DNA of 64,000 nucleotides, taken from Bacillota bacterium (GTDB taxonomy: Bacteria; Bacillota; Desulfotomaculia; Desulfotomaculales; VENG01). Position numbers and translations under genes: made by a program. The DNA lies in contig VENG01000024.1 of NCBI GenBank assembly GCA_009711705.1, forward strand, positions 96,836 through 160,835, in the 5' to 3' direction. The notes beneath the pieces are model-generated. The model searched no databases, was not told the origin of the DNA, and was given only the letters and a program-made list of their open reading frames with translations. This document shows, piece after piece, positions 52,938-62,559 of the stretch (within the stretch, counting starts at the first letter, position 1; every line of letters begins with the position of its first letter).

Positions 52938-53118
52938 TTTATTATTTCACTCCTTATTCATCATTAATTATTCATCATTCGCTGCACCAAGCATTCAAAT
53001 GATTTTTACACAATTGTCCCATGATGTCAAATTGTTTATGATTCTCTTGCTAACTTGCCACTGCAACCTGGCTTAGGTAAAATAAGGCAAATAGTATCAA
53101 AAGGAGGTTTTATTTTTA

Positions 53119-53670
53119 ATGCACTGGGAAACTAAAGGACCTAAAAACACTGATAACACTCTTAAACTAGCTCTGGATAGGGCCCGTGAATCAGGGATAA
53201 AACACATTGTGGTCGCCTCTAGTACCGGAAGGACAGCTTTAAATGCTGCAGAAGTTGCGGGAGATTTGGAGGTTCATTGTGTTGGCTACCACATAGGGTT
53301 TGACGGCCCCGGAAAAGATCGTATGCCAGAAGAAACCAGGGGCAAATTACGTGAAAAAGGCATAACAGTATTAACTACCACCCACCTGCTGGCCGGTGTT
53401 GACCGGGGTATCCGCAATAAATTCGGTGGTGTATACCCTGCGGAAATAATGGCCCAAACTTTGCGGATGCTGGGCCAAGGGGTAAAGGTCTGTGTTGAGA
53501 TATCCGGCATGGCATTGGACGCCGGGCTAATTCCACACGATGAGGAAGTAATAGCGGTTGCCGGCTCCGGTGCCGGAGCGGACACCGCTGTTGTAATTTT
53601 GCCGGCACATTCCAATCACTTTTTTGATACCAAGGTTAAGGAAATCATTTGTAAGCCCAGAGATTTTTAA
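53119..53670 (+). CDS. Stand-alone pyruvate kinase C-terminal-like domain protein
   Basis: 183 residues: the PK alpha/beta (C-terminal) domain without the catalytic barrel. Seen: LKLALDRARESGIKHIVVASSTGRTA near 15-40, HCVGYHIGFDGPGKDRMPEE near 55-74, GAGADTAVVILPAHSNHFFD near 153-172. In pyruvate kinase this domain binds effectors. As a free protein its role is unknown. ATG after AAAGGAGG. It lies 124 bases before the FBP aldolase/phosphatase gene. Confidence 0.85.
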   Translation: MHWETKGPKNTDNTLKLALDRARESGIKHIVVASSTGRTALNAAEVAGDLEVHCVGYHIGFDGPGKDRMPEETRGKLREKGITVLTTTHLLAGVDRGIRNKFGGVYPAEIMAQTLRMLGQGVKVCVEISGMALDAGLIPHDEEVIAVAGSGAGADTAVVILPAHSNHFFDTKVKEIICKPRDF

Positions 53671-53744
53671 TGATAAATATGTCGAATTGTCATGCACAAA
53701 AAGGCTAAATATTGTGAAAAATTCGCGTCAAATAGAAAGGAACA

Positions 53745-53774
53745 TTGGCATAAGATAGAAAAAGTATATATTAT
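53745..53774 (+). promoter_or_regulatory. Possible sigma-A promoter of the FBP gene
   Basis: TTGGCA at 53745-53750, then TATATT or TATTAT 16-18 bases downstream. A fair but not perfect match, about 20 bases before the ribosome site. Confidence 0.45.
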
Positions 53775-53794
53775 TATTTTGTGAGGAGGGTTTT

Positions 53795-54901
53795 ATGGGA
53801 AAAAAAATAACGCTGTCTGTAATCAAGGCAGATATAGGCGGTTTTGTCGGCCATTCCAGTGTTCACCCTGATGTTCTGGAAAAAGCGCGTGGCATGATCT
53901 CTGGCAATTCCCTGTTAATAGACTCGTATGTGACCCACGTGGGTGATGACATAAACTTAGTAATGACTCATGAACACGGGCGCAACAACGGTGAAATACA
54001 CCAGCTGGCATGGGATACTTTCCTGGCCTGCACAGAAATGGCCAAGCGGCTAAAGCTATACGGTGCCGGGCAGGATCTTCTCTCCGACGCGTTTTCCGGT
54101 AATATTAAGGGTATGGGCCCCGGGGTTGCGGAGATGGAAATTGAGGAACGCAAAAGCGAGCCGGTAGTTATTTTCATGGCCGATAAAACTGAGCCGGGAG
54201 CTTGGAACTTACCTCTGTATAAAATGTTCGCGGACCCTTTTAATACCGCCGGGCTGGTCATTGACCCCAACATGCATAACGGTTTTACCTTTGAAGTACG
54301 TGACATGATTAAAAACCGTAAAGTAACCTTTTCCTGTCCGGAAGACATTTATGACATGCTTGTCTTTATTGGTGCACCTGGCAGGTTCTGTATCAAGCGG
54401 GTCTTTCACCGGGACACCGGTAATATTTGTGCATCCAGCAGCACACAGCGCCTCAACCTAATGGCAGGCCGCTATGTGGGCAAGGATGACCCGGTGTTGA
54501 TCGTACGGTGTCAAAGTGGATTCCCTGCTTTAGGGGAAGTCCTGGAGCCTTTTGCCAACCCTCACCTGGTATCCGGGTGGATGAGGGGCTCACATTCGGG
54601 ACCGCTGATGCCTGTTGGAACAAACCAGTGTAACCCAACCCGGTTTGACGGTCCCCCACGGGTAATAGCTCTGGGCTTCCAACTGGCAGACGGCAAACTT
54701 CATGGCCCCCAGGATTTCTTTGCTGATATATCCTTTGATAAGTCCAGAGAAACAGCAAACGAAATTGCTAACTACTTACGCGGCCTAGGCCCGTTTGAAC
54801 CGCACCGCTTGCATCTGGATGAGATGGAATACACTACCATGCCGCAAGTTTCTGAAAAGCTTAAGTCCAGGTTTATAGACCTTCGCAAGTCAAGTAGTTA
54901 A
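53795..54901 (+). CDS. Bifunctional fructose-1,6-bisphosphate aldolase/phosphatase
   Basis: 368 residues. This enzyme class (FBPA/P, FBPase type V) makes fructose 6-phosphate straight from triose phosphates. Seen: LSVIKADIGGFVGHSSVHPD near 7-26, THVGDDINLVMTHEHG near 46-61, HQLAWDTF near 69, GPGVAEMEIEERKSEP near 107, GSHSGPLMPV near 264, FDGPPRVIALGFQL near 280. It is common in archaea and early-branching thermophilic bacteria. ATG after GAGGAGGG. With pckA it supports gluconeogenesis. Confidence 0.92.
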   Translation: MGKKITLSVIKADIGGFVGHSSVHPDVLEKARGMISGNSLLIDSYVTHVGDDINLVMTHEHGRNNGEIHQLAWDTFLACTEMAKRLKLYGAGQDLLSDAFSGNIKGMGPGVAEMEIEERKSEPVVIFMADKTEPGAWNLPLYKMFADPFNTAGLVIDPNMHNGFTFEVRDMIKNRKVTFSCPEDIYDMLVFIGAPGRFCIKRVFHRDTGNICASSSTQRLNLMAGRYVGKDDPVLIVRCQSGFPALGEVLEPFANPHLVSGWMRGSHSGPLMPVGTNQCNPTRFDGPPRVIALGFQLADGKLHGPQDFFADISFDKSRETANEIANYLRGLGPFEPHRLHLDEMEYTTMPQVSEKLKSRFIDLRKSSS

Positions 54902-54908
54902 AAAGCAG

Positions 54909-54953
54909 TAAAAGGCAAAGGGCGTGGCAATACTTTTCCCCTTTGCCTTTTCA
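54909..54953 (+). terminator. Terminator of the FBP aldolase/phosphatase gene
   Basis: AAAAGGCAAAGGG and CCCTTTGCCTTTT are 13-bp perfect arms around a 15-base loop; also usable by cobT from the other side. Confidence 0.8.
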
Positions 54954-54971
54954 GTTATACAGACAAAAACA

Positions 54972-56045
54972 TTACTTTAAAATTCTATCTTCTTCTAAGT
55001 CCATAACATTTGCCTCGGCAAATGTGGCCATTTCGTTCAGTATCCTGCACCCGGCATCCACCAGGTTCATACTTAGCACCGCGCCGGTACCTTCACCCAG
55101 GCGCATATTCATGTGCAGCATGGGTTTTAGGCCCAGGTATTCCAGCATCAGTTTATGTCCCGACTCAGCGGAGAGGTGCGATGCTATCATGTATTCCTTA
55201 CACTCCGGCTTTATAGCTGCAGCTACCACACCGGCCGCGGTGGAAATAAAGCCGTCAATGATTACAGGCACCCGGCTGGCAGCAGCACCCAGAATAACAC
55301 CTGTCAAACCTGCTATTTCCAATCCTCCAATTTTAGATAGCACATCCAGGCCGTCGGCGGAATCGGGCTTATTAATTTGTAGGGCCGTGGCAATGGCTGC
55401 TGTCTTTTTAGCCATTACGTCATCATTAACCAAAGTCCCTCTGCCGGTTACCTCTTTCGCCGAATAATTACCAAAAGCTGCCAGGATGGCACTACTTGGT
55501 GTTGTGTTGCCAATACCCATGTCTCCGGTTGCTATAATGGTGGCTCCCTGCCCTACTTCTGCCATAACCATTTCTATACCCACTTCAACGGCTTGCACCG
55601 CTTCTTCCCGGGTCATCGCCGGCTCCCTGGCTATATTACCCGTGCCCGGCCTTACTTTACGGGAGACAACTCCCGGAATGTCTACAGGCCCGCCGGCTAC
55701 TCCCACATCGACTACCACAACCTTAGCCCCAGCCTGTCTGGCCAATACGCCGATGCCGGCAAATCCTCGAATAAAGGCAGGGAGCATCTGCCTGGTGATT
55801 TCCTGTGGTGCAACGCTAACACCTTCTTCCACCACACCATGGTCTCCGGCCATTACTATCACCGACTTTCCACCCACCGTGGGCCTGGGCTGCCCTGTAA
55901 TTCCAGCCATTTGTTCCGCCACTTCTTCCAGTACTCCTAAACTACCCGGGGGTTTAAGCAAGTTATCCAGCCTCTCCCGGGCTTCCTTCATGGCACTGTC
56001 ATTAAGTCCTTCTATCGACTGTAGGGTTTTGTTTAGCAATTCCAT
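54972..56045 (-). CDS. cobT: Nicotinate-nucleotide--dimethylbenzimidazole phosphoribosyltransferase
   Basis: 357 residues, typical. It activates the lower base of cobalamin by transferring phosphoribose from nicotinate mononucleotide. Seen: LDNLLKPPGSLGVLEEVAEQ near 27-46, VIVMAGDHGVVEEGVS near 63-78, GDMGIGNTTPSSA near 173-185, and LRLGEGTGAVLSM-type motif near 315 (MRLGEGTGAVL). ATG after AGGAGGTTGTG. The cobalamin riboswitch upstream controls it. Its product is used by CobS. Confidence 0.94.
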   Translation of the reverse strand: MELLNKTLQSIEGLNDSAMKEARERLDNLLKPPGSLGVLEEVAEQMAGITGQPRPTVGGKSVIVMAGDHGVVEEGVSVAPQEITRQMLPAFIRGFAGIGVLARQAGAKVVVVDVGVAGGPVDIPGVVSRKVRPGTGNIAREPAMTREEAVQAVEVGIEMVMAEVGQGATIIATGDMGIGNTTPSSAILAAFGNYSAKEVTGRGTLVNDDVMAKKTAAIATALQINKPDSADGLDVLSKIGGLEIAGLTGVILGAAASRVPVIIDGFISTAAGVVAAAIKPECKEYMIASHLSAESGHKLMLEYLGLKPMLHMNMRLGEGTGAVLSMNLVDAGCRILNEMATFAEANVMDLEEDRILK

Positions 56046-56071
56046 CTTTCACAACCTCCTGATAATAAATT

Positions 56072-56107
56072 AAAAAAGTTCACGACCAATATGGCCGTGA
56101 ACTTTTC
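56072..56107 (-). terminator. Expression-platform terminator of the cobalamin riboswitch
   Basis: AAAAGTTCACG and CGTGAACTTTT pair around a 14-base loop and are followed by T residues, between the aptamer and cobT. Confidence 0.8.
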
Positions 56108-56150
56108 CATCATCCACAGGGCTAGCCCTGTTCCCAAGGGCTTTGCCAAA

Positions 56151-56329
56151 GCAGGCAGGTCTCCTGGCTCCCAGGCCTTATGCTTATGCCGCCTTCCCAT
56201 TCGGCTACTCAACGGCAAAACATTAAGTTGAGTGCCGTACAGTGGCACAGGGCATGCACTTCCCGGTTACAGTGGCGGGACCGCTCAGGATTATAACCTG
56301 ATTCCCTATTCTCCCCGAAGGGCACCTGC
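56151..56329 (-). promoter_or_regulatory. Cobalamin riboswitch
   Basis: On the minus strand: GGTGCCC, GGGAATCAGG, the core GCGGTCCCGCCACTGTAA, a variable stem, GCATAAG, and the B12 box GAGCCAGGAGACCTGCC near the 3' end. It precedes cobT and switches its expression off when adenosylcobalamin is abundant. It fills most of the gene-free stretch 56046-56432. Confidence 0.93.
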
Positions 56330-56432
56330 TTTTTTATTCTTTTAGTTCTGATTCCTTTTTAATATTACTCCCTTACTCTTCCTGTTATAAATTCGATTTT
56401 GAGGTAAAAATTCCTGCCTTTATTAATTTTTT

Positions 56433-57482
56433 TTACCTGCGCGCATAAATATTAACGTTTACGCCCCGCCGTTCCAGCCATTCGGCCGTGGTACCGGTAA
56501 CCACAAGCTGCTTTGTGCTCATTAGACTTAGGGAACTTGCACCCAGGGCCATCATAATTATTCGCAAGTCAAATTTCATAACCTCAATATAACTTATTAA
56601 GGCTTGGACTCCTTTTTCCATTAATACTTGCAAAAAGGGTTTTGCTAATCCGGCCAGTTTTGCACCGGCCACCAGTGCCTTGGCCACATCTTCAGGGGAC
56701 CGTACACCGCCGGTAGCGATTATTTGGGCATTACCGGCAACAGACAATGCTTCCAATAAGGAAGACGCAGTGGGAATTCCCCAATTTAACAAGGGGCCAC
56801 CGATTCTTTCACTCCGGCCTTCTTCAACGGCCGCAAAATTAGTACCGCCGCGCCCCCCTATATCAATGATCGTCACGCCCGCATTGACCAAGGATGACAC
56901 CGTTTCCAAGCTCATACCGAACCCCACTTCTTTAACAATCACCGGGACCGGTAACCTGTCCACCAGCAAAGCAATATTGTCCATCACACCTCTAAAATCC
57001 ACATCCCCTTCAGCCATACTAAGCTCCTGGGCGATATTGATGTGTAACTGTATTGCGTTTGCCTCAAGCATGTCCACTGCCGCCTTGGCATCATCATAAC
57101 TACAGCCCGCATTCAAGTTTGCCAGCACCACACCATCAGGATTCTTTTGGCGTACCACAGTGAATGTATCTATTACACCGGCATTTTCAAGTGCGGCCCG
57201 CTGCGAACCTACTGCCACAGCTATACCTGTATCTGCTGCTGCTTGAGCCAGCCCGGCATTTATTTCTTTGACCTGCGGGTGCCCGCCGGTCATGGCATTG
57301 ATTAAAAGCGGGGCACTTAATTCCTTCCCCAGAAAAGAACATTTACAATCAACCTGTTCCAAACGCAAATCCGGTAGCACTGCCGGAATCAAGGAAAGGT
57401 CCGTGAAACCGGACCCACCGGCATCCTCCTGCTGCAGGGAATGGTTTATATGGTCAACTTTCCTTTTCGATCTTAAGATCAA
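56433..57482 (-). CDS. fni: Isopentenyl-diphosphate delta-isomerase, type 2
   Basis: 349 residues. FMN- and NADPH-dependent enzyme that interconverts IPP and DMAPP for isoprenoids. Seen: RSKRKVDHINHSL near the N-terminus, APLLINAMTGGHPQV near 53, VAVGSQRAALEN near 89, QLHINIAQELSMAEGD near 145, VKEVGFGMS near 182, DIGGRGGTNFA near 202, and ATGGVRSPEDVAKAL near 255. TTG start after AGGAGGCG. Divergent from the next gene. Confidence 0.92.
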   Translation of the reverse strand: MILRSKRKVDHINHSLQQEDAGGSGFTDLSLIPAVLPDLRLEQVDCKCSFLGKELSAPLLINAMTGGHPQVKEINAGLAQAAADTGIAVAVGSQRAALENAGVIDTFTVVRQKNPDGVVLANLNAGCSYDDAKAAVDMLEANAIQLHINIAQELSMAEGDVDFRGVMDNIALLVDRLPVPVIVKEVGFGMSLETVSSLVNAGVTIIDIGGRGGTNFAAVEEGRSERIGGPLLNWGIPTASSLLEALSVAGNAQIIATGGVRSPEDVAKALVAGAKLAGLAKPFLQVLMEKGVQALISYIEVMKFDLRIIMMALGASSLSLMSTKQLVVTGTTAEWLERRGVNVNIYARR

Positions 57483-57620
57483 ATACGCCTCCTATCAGGC
57501 TTTTTGAGCAATATTACCACCGTGATTTCCCCCCGTCAAGTTTGACATTTCCCGATCAATGGTAGAAAAATATAGACTTGATGGCATACAATAAGTATCA
57601 AAGGAGGTGCATTTAACAAA

Positions 57621-58865
57621 ATGGAATTGCCGTTAATGGCATTGGTCAGACAGAACTTTCCCGGAGAACACATAAAAAACATTGAGGAGCAAGTGCTCCG
57701 CCAACTGCAAGGTGCCGGTCTGCACAATCGTATTCAAGCGGGGCAGAAAATAGGTATCACCGCGGGGAGCAGGGGCATTACAAATATAGTAAGAATACTT
57801 CATACCGTGGTTAAAGCTGTTAAAGCCACCGGGGCATGCCCGTTATTAATACCCTCCATGGGGAGCCACGGGGGTGGAACAACGGAAGGTCAACTGGCAA
57901 TTTTACATAAACTCGGTATCAACGCCGAAATCGTGGGAGCCGAAATATGGCCTGAAACAAATACTACCGTAGTAGGGTATATAGAGAATAATATTCCTAT
58001 ACACGTAAACAAGGCGGCTCTAGAGTGTGACGGTGTCATAGTTATTAATAGAGTTAAACCTCATACGTCTTTCCACGGGCCCGTGGAAAGCGGTATTCAT
58101 AAAATGATTGCCGTTGGCCTGGGCGGGCCCTCCGGGGCTGAAGCAATTCATAGACAAGGGGCACCGGCACTGCCTGAAATAATACCGGCTATGGCCACAA
58201 AAATTATGCGTCATATCAACTTGATTATGGGGTTGGCCATTATTGAAAACTCGTACGAAAAAACCCGGAAAATAGCTGCTGTTTTGCCGGAAGAACTGGC
58301 TGACAAAGAAGGTGCTTTACTGGAAGAAGCTCGTAGAACAATGCCTTCACTTCCCTTAACAGATATTGACCTGTTAATAATTGATCAAATGGGAAAGAAT
58401 TTTAGCGGCACAGGGATGGATACAAATATAATAGGAAGGCTGCGTATACAGGGGCTGCCTGAACCTGAAAGCCCTCGGATAAAGCGTATTGCCGTTTTGG
58501 ATCTAAGCCCTGAAACTGACGGCAATGCTAACGGTATTGGCCTTGCCGACTTTACTACACGCAGGCTGGTGGATAAAATTAATTTCCCGGCTACCTATAA
58601 AAACAATATTACTTCCACTTTTACACAGCGGGCCATGATACCCATTACCATGGATAACGACAGGGAAGTCGTGAATACTGCTTTAAAAAGTATAGGCCTT
58701 GTTAACCCCGGGCAAGCAAGGGTAGTCCGGGTAAGAAACACGCTGCACCTGGCGGAAATACAAGTGTCAGAATCAATTATGGAAGAGGTTTTGTCTGTTC
58801 CACACGTTGAACTGATTGGGAATCCAGCACCCATGCAATTTGATGGGGTCAGGCCCCCAACTTAA
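57621..58865 (+). CDS. LarA-like (DUF2088) protein
   Basis: 414 residues. The N-terminal half matches DUF2088, the domain of the nickel-pincer lactate racemase LarA: GITAGSRGITNIVRILHTVV near 45-64, PSMGSHGGGTTEGQLAILH near 78-96, INRVKPHTSFHGPVESGIHKMIAVGLGG (near 142-168, key His residues). The C-terminal half is less conserved. It may be a 2-hydroxyacid racemase or epimerase; larB/C/E are not visible here, so cofactor supply is unknown. ATG after AAAGGAGGTG. Confidence 0.85.
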   Translation: MELPLMALVRQNFPGEHIKNIEEQVLRQLQGAGLHNRIQAGQKIGITAGSRGITNIVRILHTVVKAVKATGACPLLIPSMGSHGGGTTEGQLAILHKLGINAEIVGAEIWPETNTTVVGYIENNIPIHVNKAALECDGVIVINRVKPHTSFHGPVESGIHKMIAVGLGGPSGAEAIHRQGAPALPEIIPAMATKIMRHINLIMGLAIIENSYEKTRKIAAVLPEELADKEGALLEEARRTMPSLPLTDIDLLIIDQMGKNFSGTGMDTNIIGRLRIQGLPEPESPRIKRIAVLDLSPETDGNANGIGLADFTTRRLVDKINFPATYKNNITSTFTQRAMIPITMDNDREVVNTALKSIGLVNPGQARVVRVRNTLHLAEIQVSESIMEEVLSVPHVELIGNPAPMQFDGVRPPT

Positions 58866-58868
58866 TAA

Positions 58869-58920
58869 AGCAAAAAGGGGACTGGCACCTTTTTGAAAAA
58901 ACTAAAAAGGAGTCATTCCC
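58869..58920. repeat. Degenerate family B repeat
   Basis: GCAAAAAGGGGACTGGCACC, a short AT loop, then AAAAAGGAGTCATTCCCCTTT: the same plan as the other family B copies but with several changes. It separates two converging genes. Confidence 0.55.
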
Positions 58921-58931
58921 CTTTAAGAATT

Positions 58932-59468
58932 TTAGATATCCTGCGGCTCCAGGGGCTGTGAAGTATCCCAGTGCCCGGCCAGGGTAGCCATTTTATCTCC
59001 CTCTAACAAAAATTGCACCTTTTCTATACCTTCCAGCTCACAAAGTGAATTGGTCACTGACATTAAGGTATGGGTTTCTCCGGTAGACCCTCCCCAGTGT
59101 TTCGTGGAAAATTCTTTAGAAAAATTAACGTAGGCAATATTATCAACTACCGAGACCGAGAGCAGTTTGGCTTCTTTCGGAACAGTCTTGTTGTGTCCCT
59201 GCTCTTGGGGTCCTTTAATTAACTCCTTCATAATTACTTCTTCCAGTGTTTCGCCCCCCTTGGTTACCTCCCGCTTCTCCGAGACCAGGTGCAAAGCCTC
59301 AGCATCAGAGAAATACAAAGTTACCGTTACAGGTTCCTCCCTGGGCTCATCACTGATATCAGGCTTATTCTCATTTTCCCCGGCCTTAGAGGCCTCATTA
59401 TCTCCACATCCCACCGCCAAAATGGCTACAGCCAAAACAACCAGAAACAAGCCAATTTTTCCCTTCAC
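58932..59468 (-). CDS. GerMN-domain lipoprotein
   Basis: 178 residues. Lipobox LAVGC near 21, an acidic linker, then a GerMN domain (about 45-170): VTLYFSDAEALHLVSEKREV, EEVIMKELIKGPQ, and SVSVVDNIAYVNFSKEFSTKH. GerMN domains occur in spore germination protein GerM and in envelope proteins. GTG start. It follows the sensor kinase by 127 bases on the same strand and may be part of the same envelope-stress response. Confidence 0.88.
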   Translation of the reverse strand: MKGKIGLFLVVLAVAILAVGCGDNEASKAGENENKPDISDEPREEPVTVTLYFSDAEALHLVSEKREVTKGGETLEEVIMKELIKGPQEQGHNKTVPKEAKLLSVSVVDNIAYVNFSKEFSTKHWGGSTGETHTLMSVTNSLCELEGIEKVQFLLEGDKMATLAGHWDTSQPLEPQDI

Positions 59469-59595
59469 ATTTATAACCCCCTCAATAATAATAAGAACAA
59501 TGTTTTTTATGTACTGTGGTATTAATTATAGGTCATAAATCTTACAGGTAAATGAATAACTGTTACAAATCTTCGGTCTAAATATGACAAAAGTA

Positions 59596-60984
59596 TTACA
59601 GATCAGGAATTTTGACCTCGAACACGGTATTCCCGTTTCTGTTTACCACTTCGATTCTGCCGTCCTGTAGTTGGGCCGCCTGTTTAACTATGGAAAGGCC
59701 CAGACCTGCGCCCCCTGTTTCCCTCGACCTTGCTTTGTCCACGCGATAAAAGCGGTCAAACAGGTAAGGAACTTCTTCCGGTGGGATGCCTTCCCCGTTA
59801 TCTTGTACCCGAAGCACCATCTCTTTTCCGTCTGCCCTTGCCGTAACCTTTATGCTTCCGGTTTCAGGCGACGTATACTTAATAGCGTTATGCACCAAGT
59901 TGAAAAGTATACGTAACGTTAAGTCCGCATCAAGCGGCCAGTACAACCCTTGCTGTACATCCATTTTCAACTTTCTCGCGCCGGCCTGTGAACGTAGCAG
60001 GCCCAGTACCCGTTCCACTAACGGGGATACAGGCTGTGCCTGGCGTTTCAGTTTTATCCCCTCTTCTTCCAGCCTCACAAGGTAGAGTAGTTCATCCGCC
60101 AGCCGTGCTAGCCTGTCAATTTCCGCATCTATATCGGCTAAGAATTCACGGTATACTGTAGGGTCAGTTTCGTCACTTTCTAACAAAGACTGGGCAAGCG
60201 CTTTCATAGATCCCAGCGGCGACTTGAATTCATGCGAGGCATTGGTGATAAATTCGCGCCGCGTCTGCTCCACTTTCCCCAGTTTGTCACTCATGATGTT
60301 AAAAGCCTTTGCCAGGCGTCCCATTTCATCATTACTACGTACGGGCACGCGCACTCCCAATTTACCCCGGGTCATTTTTTCCACCCCGGCAGTTAATTCC
60401 TTGACAGGACCTGTTAAAAGCCCGGCCAAGAACCAACTTAGCAGAGCCGCTGCAGCCCCGCTGGCCAGAGTTAAAGAAATTAGCTGGCTTTCCACTCTTG
60501 CCAGTGTTTCAAATAAATCTCCCAGCCCTGTAACCAGCATTACAGCCCCATAAACCTTCTTATCATGAAGTACCGGTACGGCCACATAAAGCACTCTTTT
60601 GCCGTTTTGAATATTATGTATACCGGTTAAACTCTTGCCGCCCAATGCTGACTTAACTTCCCGGTGTTCTAATGTTCTTCCTTCCAGCCACGGTTCTCCG
60701 AAAGAGTCCATGAGCACTTTGCCCGTTTTATCCAGCATTAAAACCCTGGCATCGATTGTATCGCCATAGTTCCTGGCCCAGTAAAAAGAATTTCGGTCAC
60801 CGGACAATAACAATTCCTGCCCACTGCCGGCAATTATGTTAGCGTGAGCAAGATAAGTTTTTCCCCGCTCCTCAAGATAGTAATTTTCAAGAGAATTAAA
60901 CACAAGGTAGCTGAAAAGCAGCAGAGTTCCCAGGATAATTGTCATGTATGTACCGGCCAGACGCCATTTGATACTTGGAAACAC
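59596..60984 (-). CDS. Membrane sensor histidine kinase (PhoR/ResE-like)
   Basis: 462 residues. Membrane segments at about 10-30 and 160-182, an extracellular sensor domain between, HAMP (about 183-235), H-box NASHEFKSPLGSM near 250, N-box NLVHNAIKYTSP near 370, DNGEGIPPEE near 400 and GGAGLGLSIV near 428. GTG start with an AGGAGG that lies in the end of the response regulator gene. The two are translated as a pair. Confidence 0.93.
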   Translation of the reverse strand: MFPSIKWRLAGTYMTIILGTLLLFSYLVFNSLENYYLEERGKTYLAHANIIAGSGQELLLSGDRNSFYWARNYGDTIDARVLMLDKTGKVLMDSFGEPWLEGRTLEHREVKSALGGKSLTGIHNIQNGKRVLYVAVPVLHDKKVYGAVMLVTGLGDLFETLARVESQLISLTLASGAAAALLSWFLAGLLTGPVKELTAGVEKMTRGKLGVRVPVRSNDEMGRLAKAFNIMSDKLGKVEQTRREFITNASHEFKSPLGSMKALAQSLLESDETDPTVYREFLADIDAEIDRLARLADELLYLVRLEEEGIKLKRQAQPVSPLVERVLGLLRSQAGARKLKMDVQQGLYWPLDADLTLRILFNLVHNAIKYTSPETGSIKVTARADGKEMVLRVQDNGEGIPPEEVPYLFDRFYRVDKARSRETGGAGLGLSIVKQAAQLQDGRIEVVNRNGNTVFEVKIPDL

Positions 60985-61674
60985 TTATACATCCTCCTGG
61001 AAAAAATATCCTACGCCCCACTTAGTCAAAACAAATTGCGGCTGTTTAGGATCATCCTCTAATTTTTCCCTTAACCTTCGAATGTGCACATCAACAGTTC
61101 TCAAGTCAGCATAATATGGAGAGCCCCATACTGATTCCAACAGGTTCTCCCGGGTATAAACCCTCCCCGGGCTGGCCGCCAAAAGATATAGAAGGTCAAA
61201 TTCCCGGGCAGTTAATTCTACCTTTTGTTCCCCTCTGCGTACTTTACGGCGCAATCCGTCAATATAAAGATTGCCCGCACGAATAACCTTGGCCTGCTCA
61301 TCTTCGGGAGTGCTACTAAAACGACGTAAAACAGCCTTTATACGAGCTATTAATTCCCTGGTATTAAAGGGTTTGGTCACATAATCATCGGCTCCCAGTT
61401 CCAGCCCCACAATTTTATCGACATCTTCGCCCTTTGCTGTTAGCATTATGATAGGAATTTCACTGCTCTTGCGAATAAGACGACAGAGTTCCAGCCCGTC
61501 AATACCGGGCAGCATTAAATCCAACAAAATTAAATCAACCTGCTCCCTCTCCAACACGTCCGTACATTGCTGACCGTTATAGGCCACATATACATTATAA
61601 CCCTCTTGTTCCAAACTTCTTTTTAATCCCTTAACCAGGAGTTTTTCGTCATCCACAAGCAAAACATTAGACAT
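60985..61674 (-). CDS. OmpR/PhoB-type response regulator
   Basis: 229 residues. Receiver domain (VLLVDDEKLL, phospho-Asp in LILLDLMLPGIDG near 53, Thr in MLTAKGED near 81, Lys in YVTKPFNTRELIARI near 103) followed by a winged helix (VELTAREFDLLYLLAASPGR, and VDVHIRRLREKLEDDP near 205). ATG at 61674 after GGGGTG. Overlaps the cognate kinase gene. Confidence 0.95.
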   Translation of the reverse strand: MSNVLLVDDEKLLVKGLKRSLEQEGYNVYVAYNGQQCTDVLEREQVDLILLDLMLPGIDGLELCRLIRKSSEIPIIMLTAKGEDVDKIVGLELGADDYVTKPFNTRELIARIKAVLRRFSSTPEDEQAKVIRAGNLYIDGLRRKVRRGEQKVELTAREFDLLYLLAASPGRVYTRENLLESVWGSPYYADLRTVDVHIRRLREKLEDDPKQPQFVLTKWGVGYFFQEDV

Positions 61675-61916
61675 AGTTACACCCCACAGGCTTAACAATT
61701 AATTAAATTTTACCAGCCAGATACAGTAAACACAACATGGATGCACCGTGTCCCTTTTTTTAATACATAATGGCCGTTCCCAAAAGCAAGGAATATGTTA
61801 TAATGAGGAAAGTAAAAAACTTAAGTTAACTGGAAGGATTTAAGAAGCTTGATCAGAATACATTCAGTAATACATTGTTATAAGTAGTTGATCTCTCTAT
61901 AGATTTGGTGGTGACT

Positions 61917-62519
61917 ATGGCAATACTTGCTACACCAAAGGGCCAAGTTGAATTCCTTGGACCGTTAATCAGGGAATCTATTGAGCCCCTTGATATGAAT
62001 AAGAACCTGAACAATTTCCGAAGGGCATCCAGGCAAAAAGAAGCATTACTCCAGGTGTCCGACCTGCCGGAAGGTATTGTTTATGTGGCAAAGCATGCAA
62101 ACGAAATAATCGGTTATGTATTATTTCAACATCCCAGCGAATTTGGCAGGTGGAGCAAGCACCCGCGCTTGCTGGAGCTGGGTGCTATCGAAATCAGCAG
62201 GGATTGGAAATGCATGGGGATTGCATCAAAACTGTTGCATAAAGCTTTTAAAAACCCGGAACTGGAAGAGTATATAGTTATTACTACCGAGTTTTACTGG
62301 CATTGGGACCTTGAAGGCAGTGGGCTAAGCGTTTGGCAATATCAACGGATGCTTAAGAAGCTTTTTGGCAGTGTCGGTTTTAAAAGGCGGCATACGGATG
62401 ACCCCGAAATTCTGGAACATTCAGCTAACATGCTTATGGTACGATTTGGTAAGACCATAACCGACGTTCATCTAAAGGCTTTTGAAGACCTTACTTATCA
62501 AGCATCAATTTTCGTATGA
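61917..62519 (+). CDS. acuA: AcuA-like GNAT acetyltransferase
   Basis: 200 residues. It resembles Bacillus AcuA, which acetylates acetyl-CoA synthetase AcsA and so switches it off. Seen: ELGAIEISRDWKCMGIASKLL (acetyl-CoA loop near 95-115), YIVITTEFYWHWDLEGSGLSVW near 123-144, and DDPEI...HSANMLMVRFGK near 165-185, all hallmarks of AcuA. ATG at 61917 with GGTGGTG close upstream. No acuB, acuC or acsA is adjacent. Confidence 0.85.
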   Translation: MAILATPKGQVEFLGPLIRESIEPLDMNKNLNNFRRASRQKEALLQVSDLPEGIVYVAKHANEIIGYVLFQHPSEFGRWSKHPRLLELGAIEISRDWKCMGIASKLLHKAFKNPELEEYIVITTEFYWHWDLEGSGLSVWQYQRMLKKLFGSVGFKRRHTDDPEILEHSANMLMVRFGKTITDVHLKAFEDLTYQASIFV

Positions 62520-62521
62520 TC

Positions 62522-62559
62522 AAAAAAAGCCCGGTTGACTAAAACCGAGGCTTTTTTTT
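62522..62559 (+). terminator. Terminator of acuA
   Basis: AAAAAGCCCGGTT and AACCGAGGCTTTTTTTT pair with one or two mismatches. Confidence 0.8.

Noticed and set aside
55486..56073. 195-codon frame opposite cobT
   Set aside because: Antisense shadow of cobT; composition is Pro/Thr/Ser-rich with no start signal.
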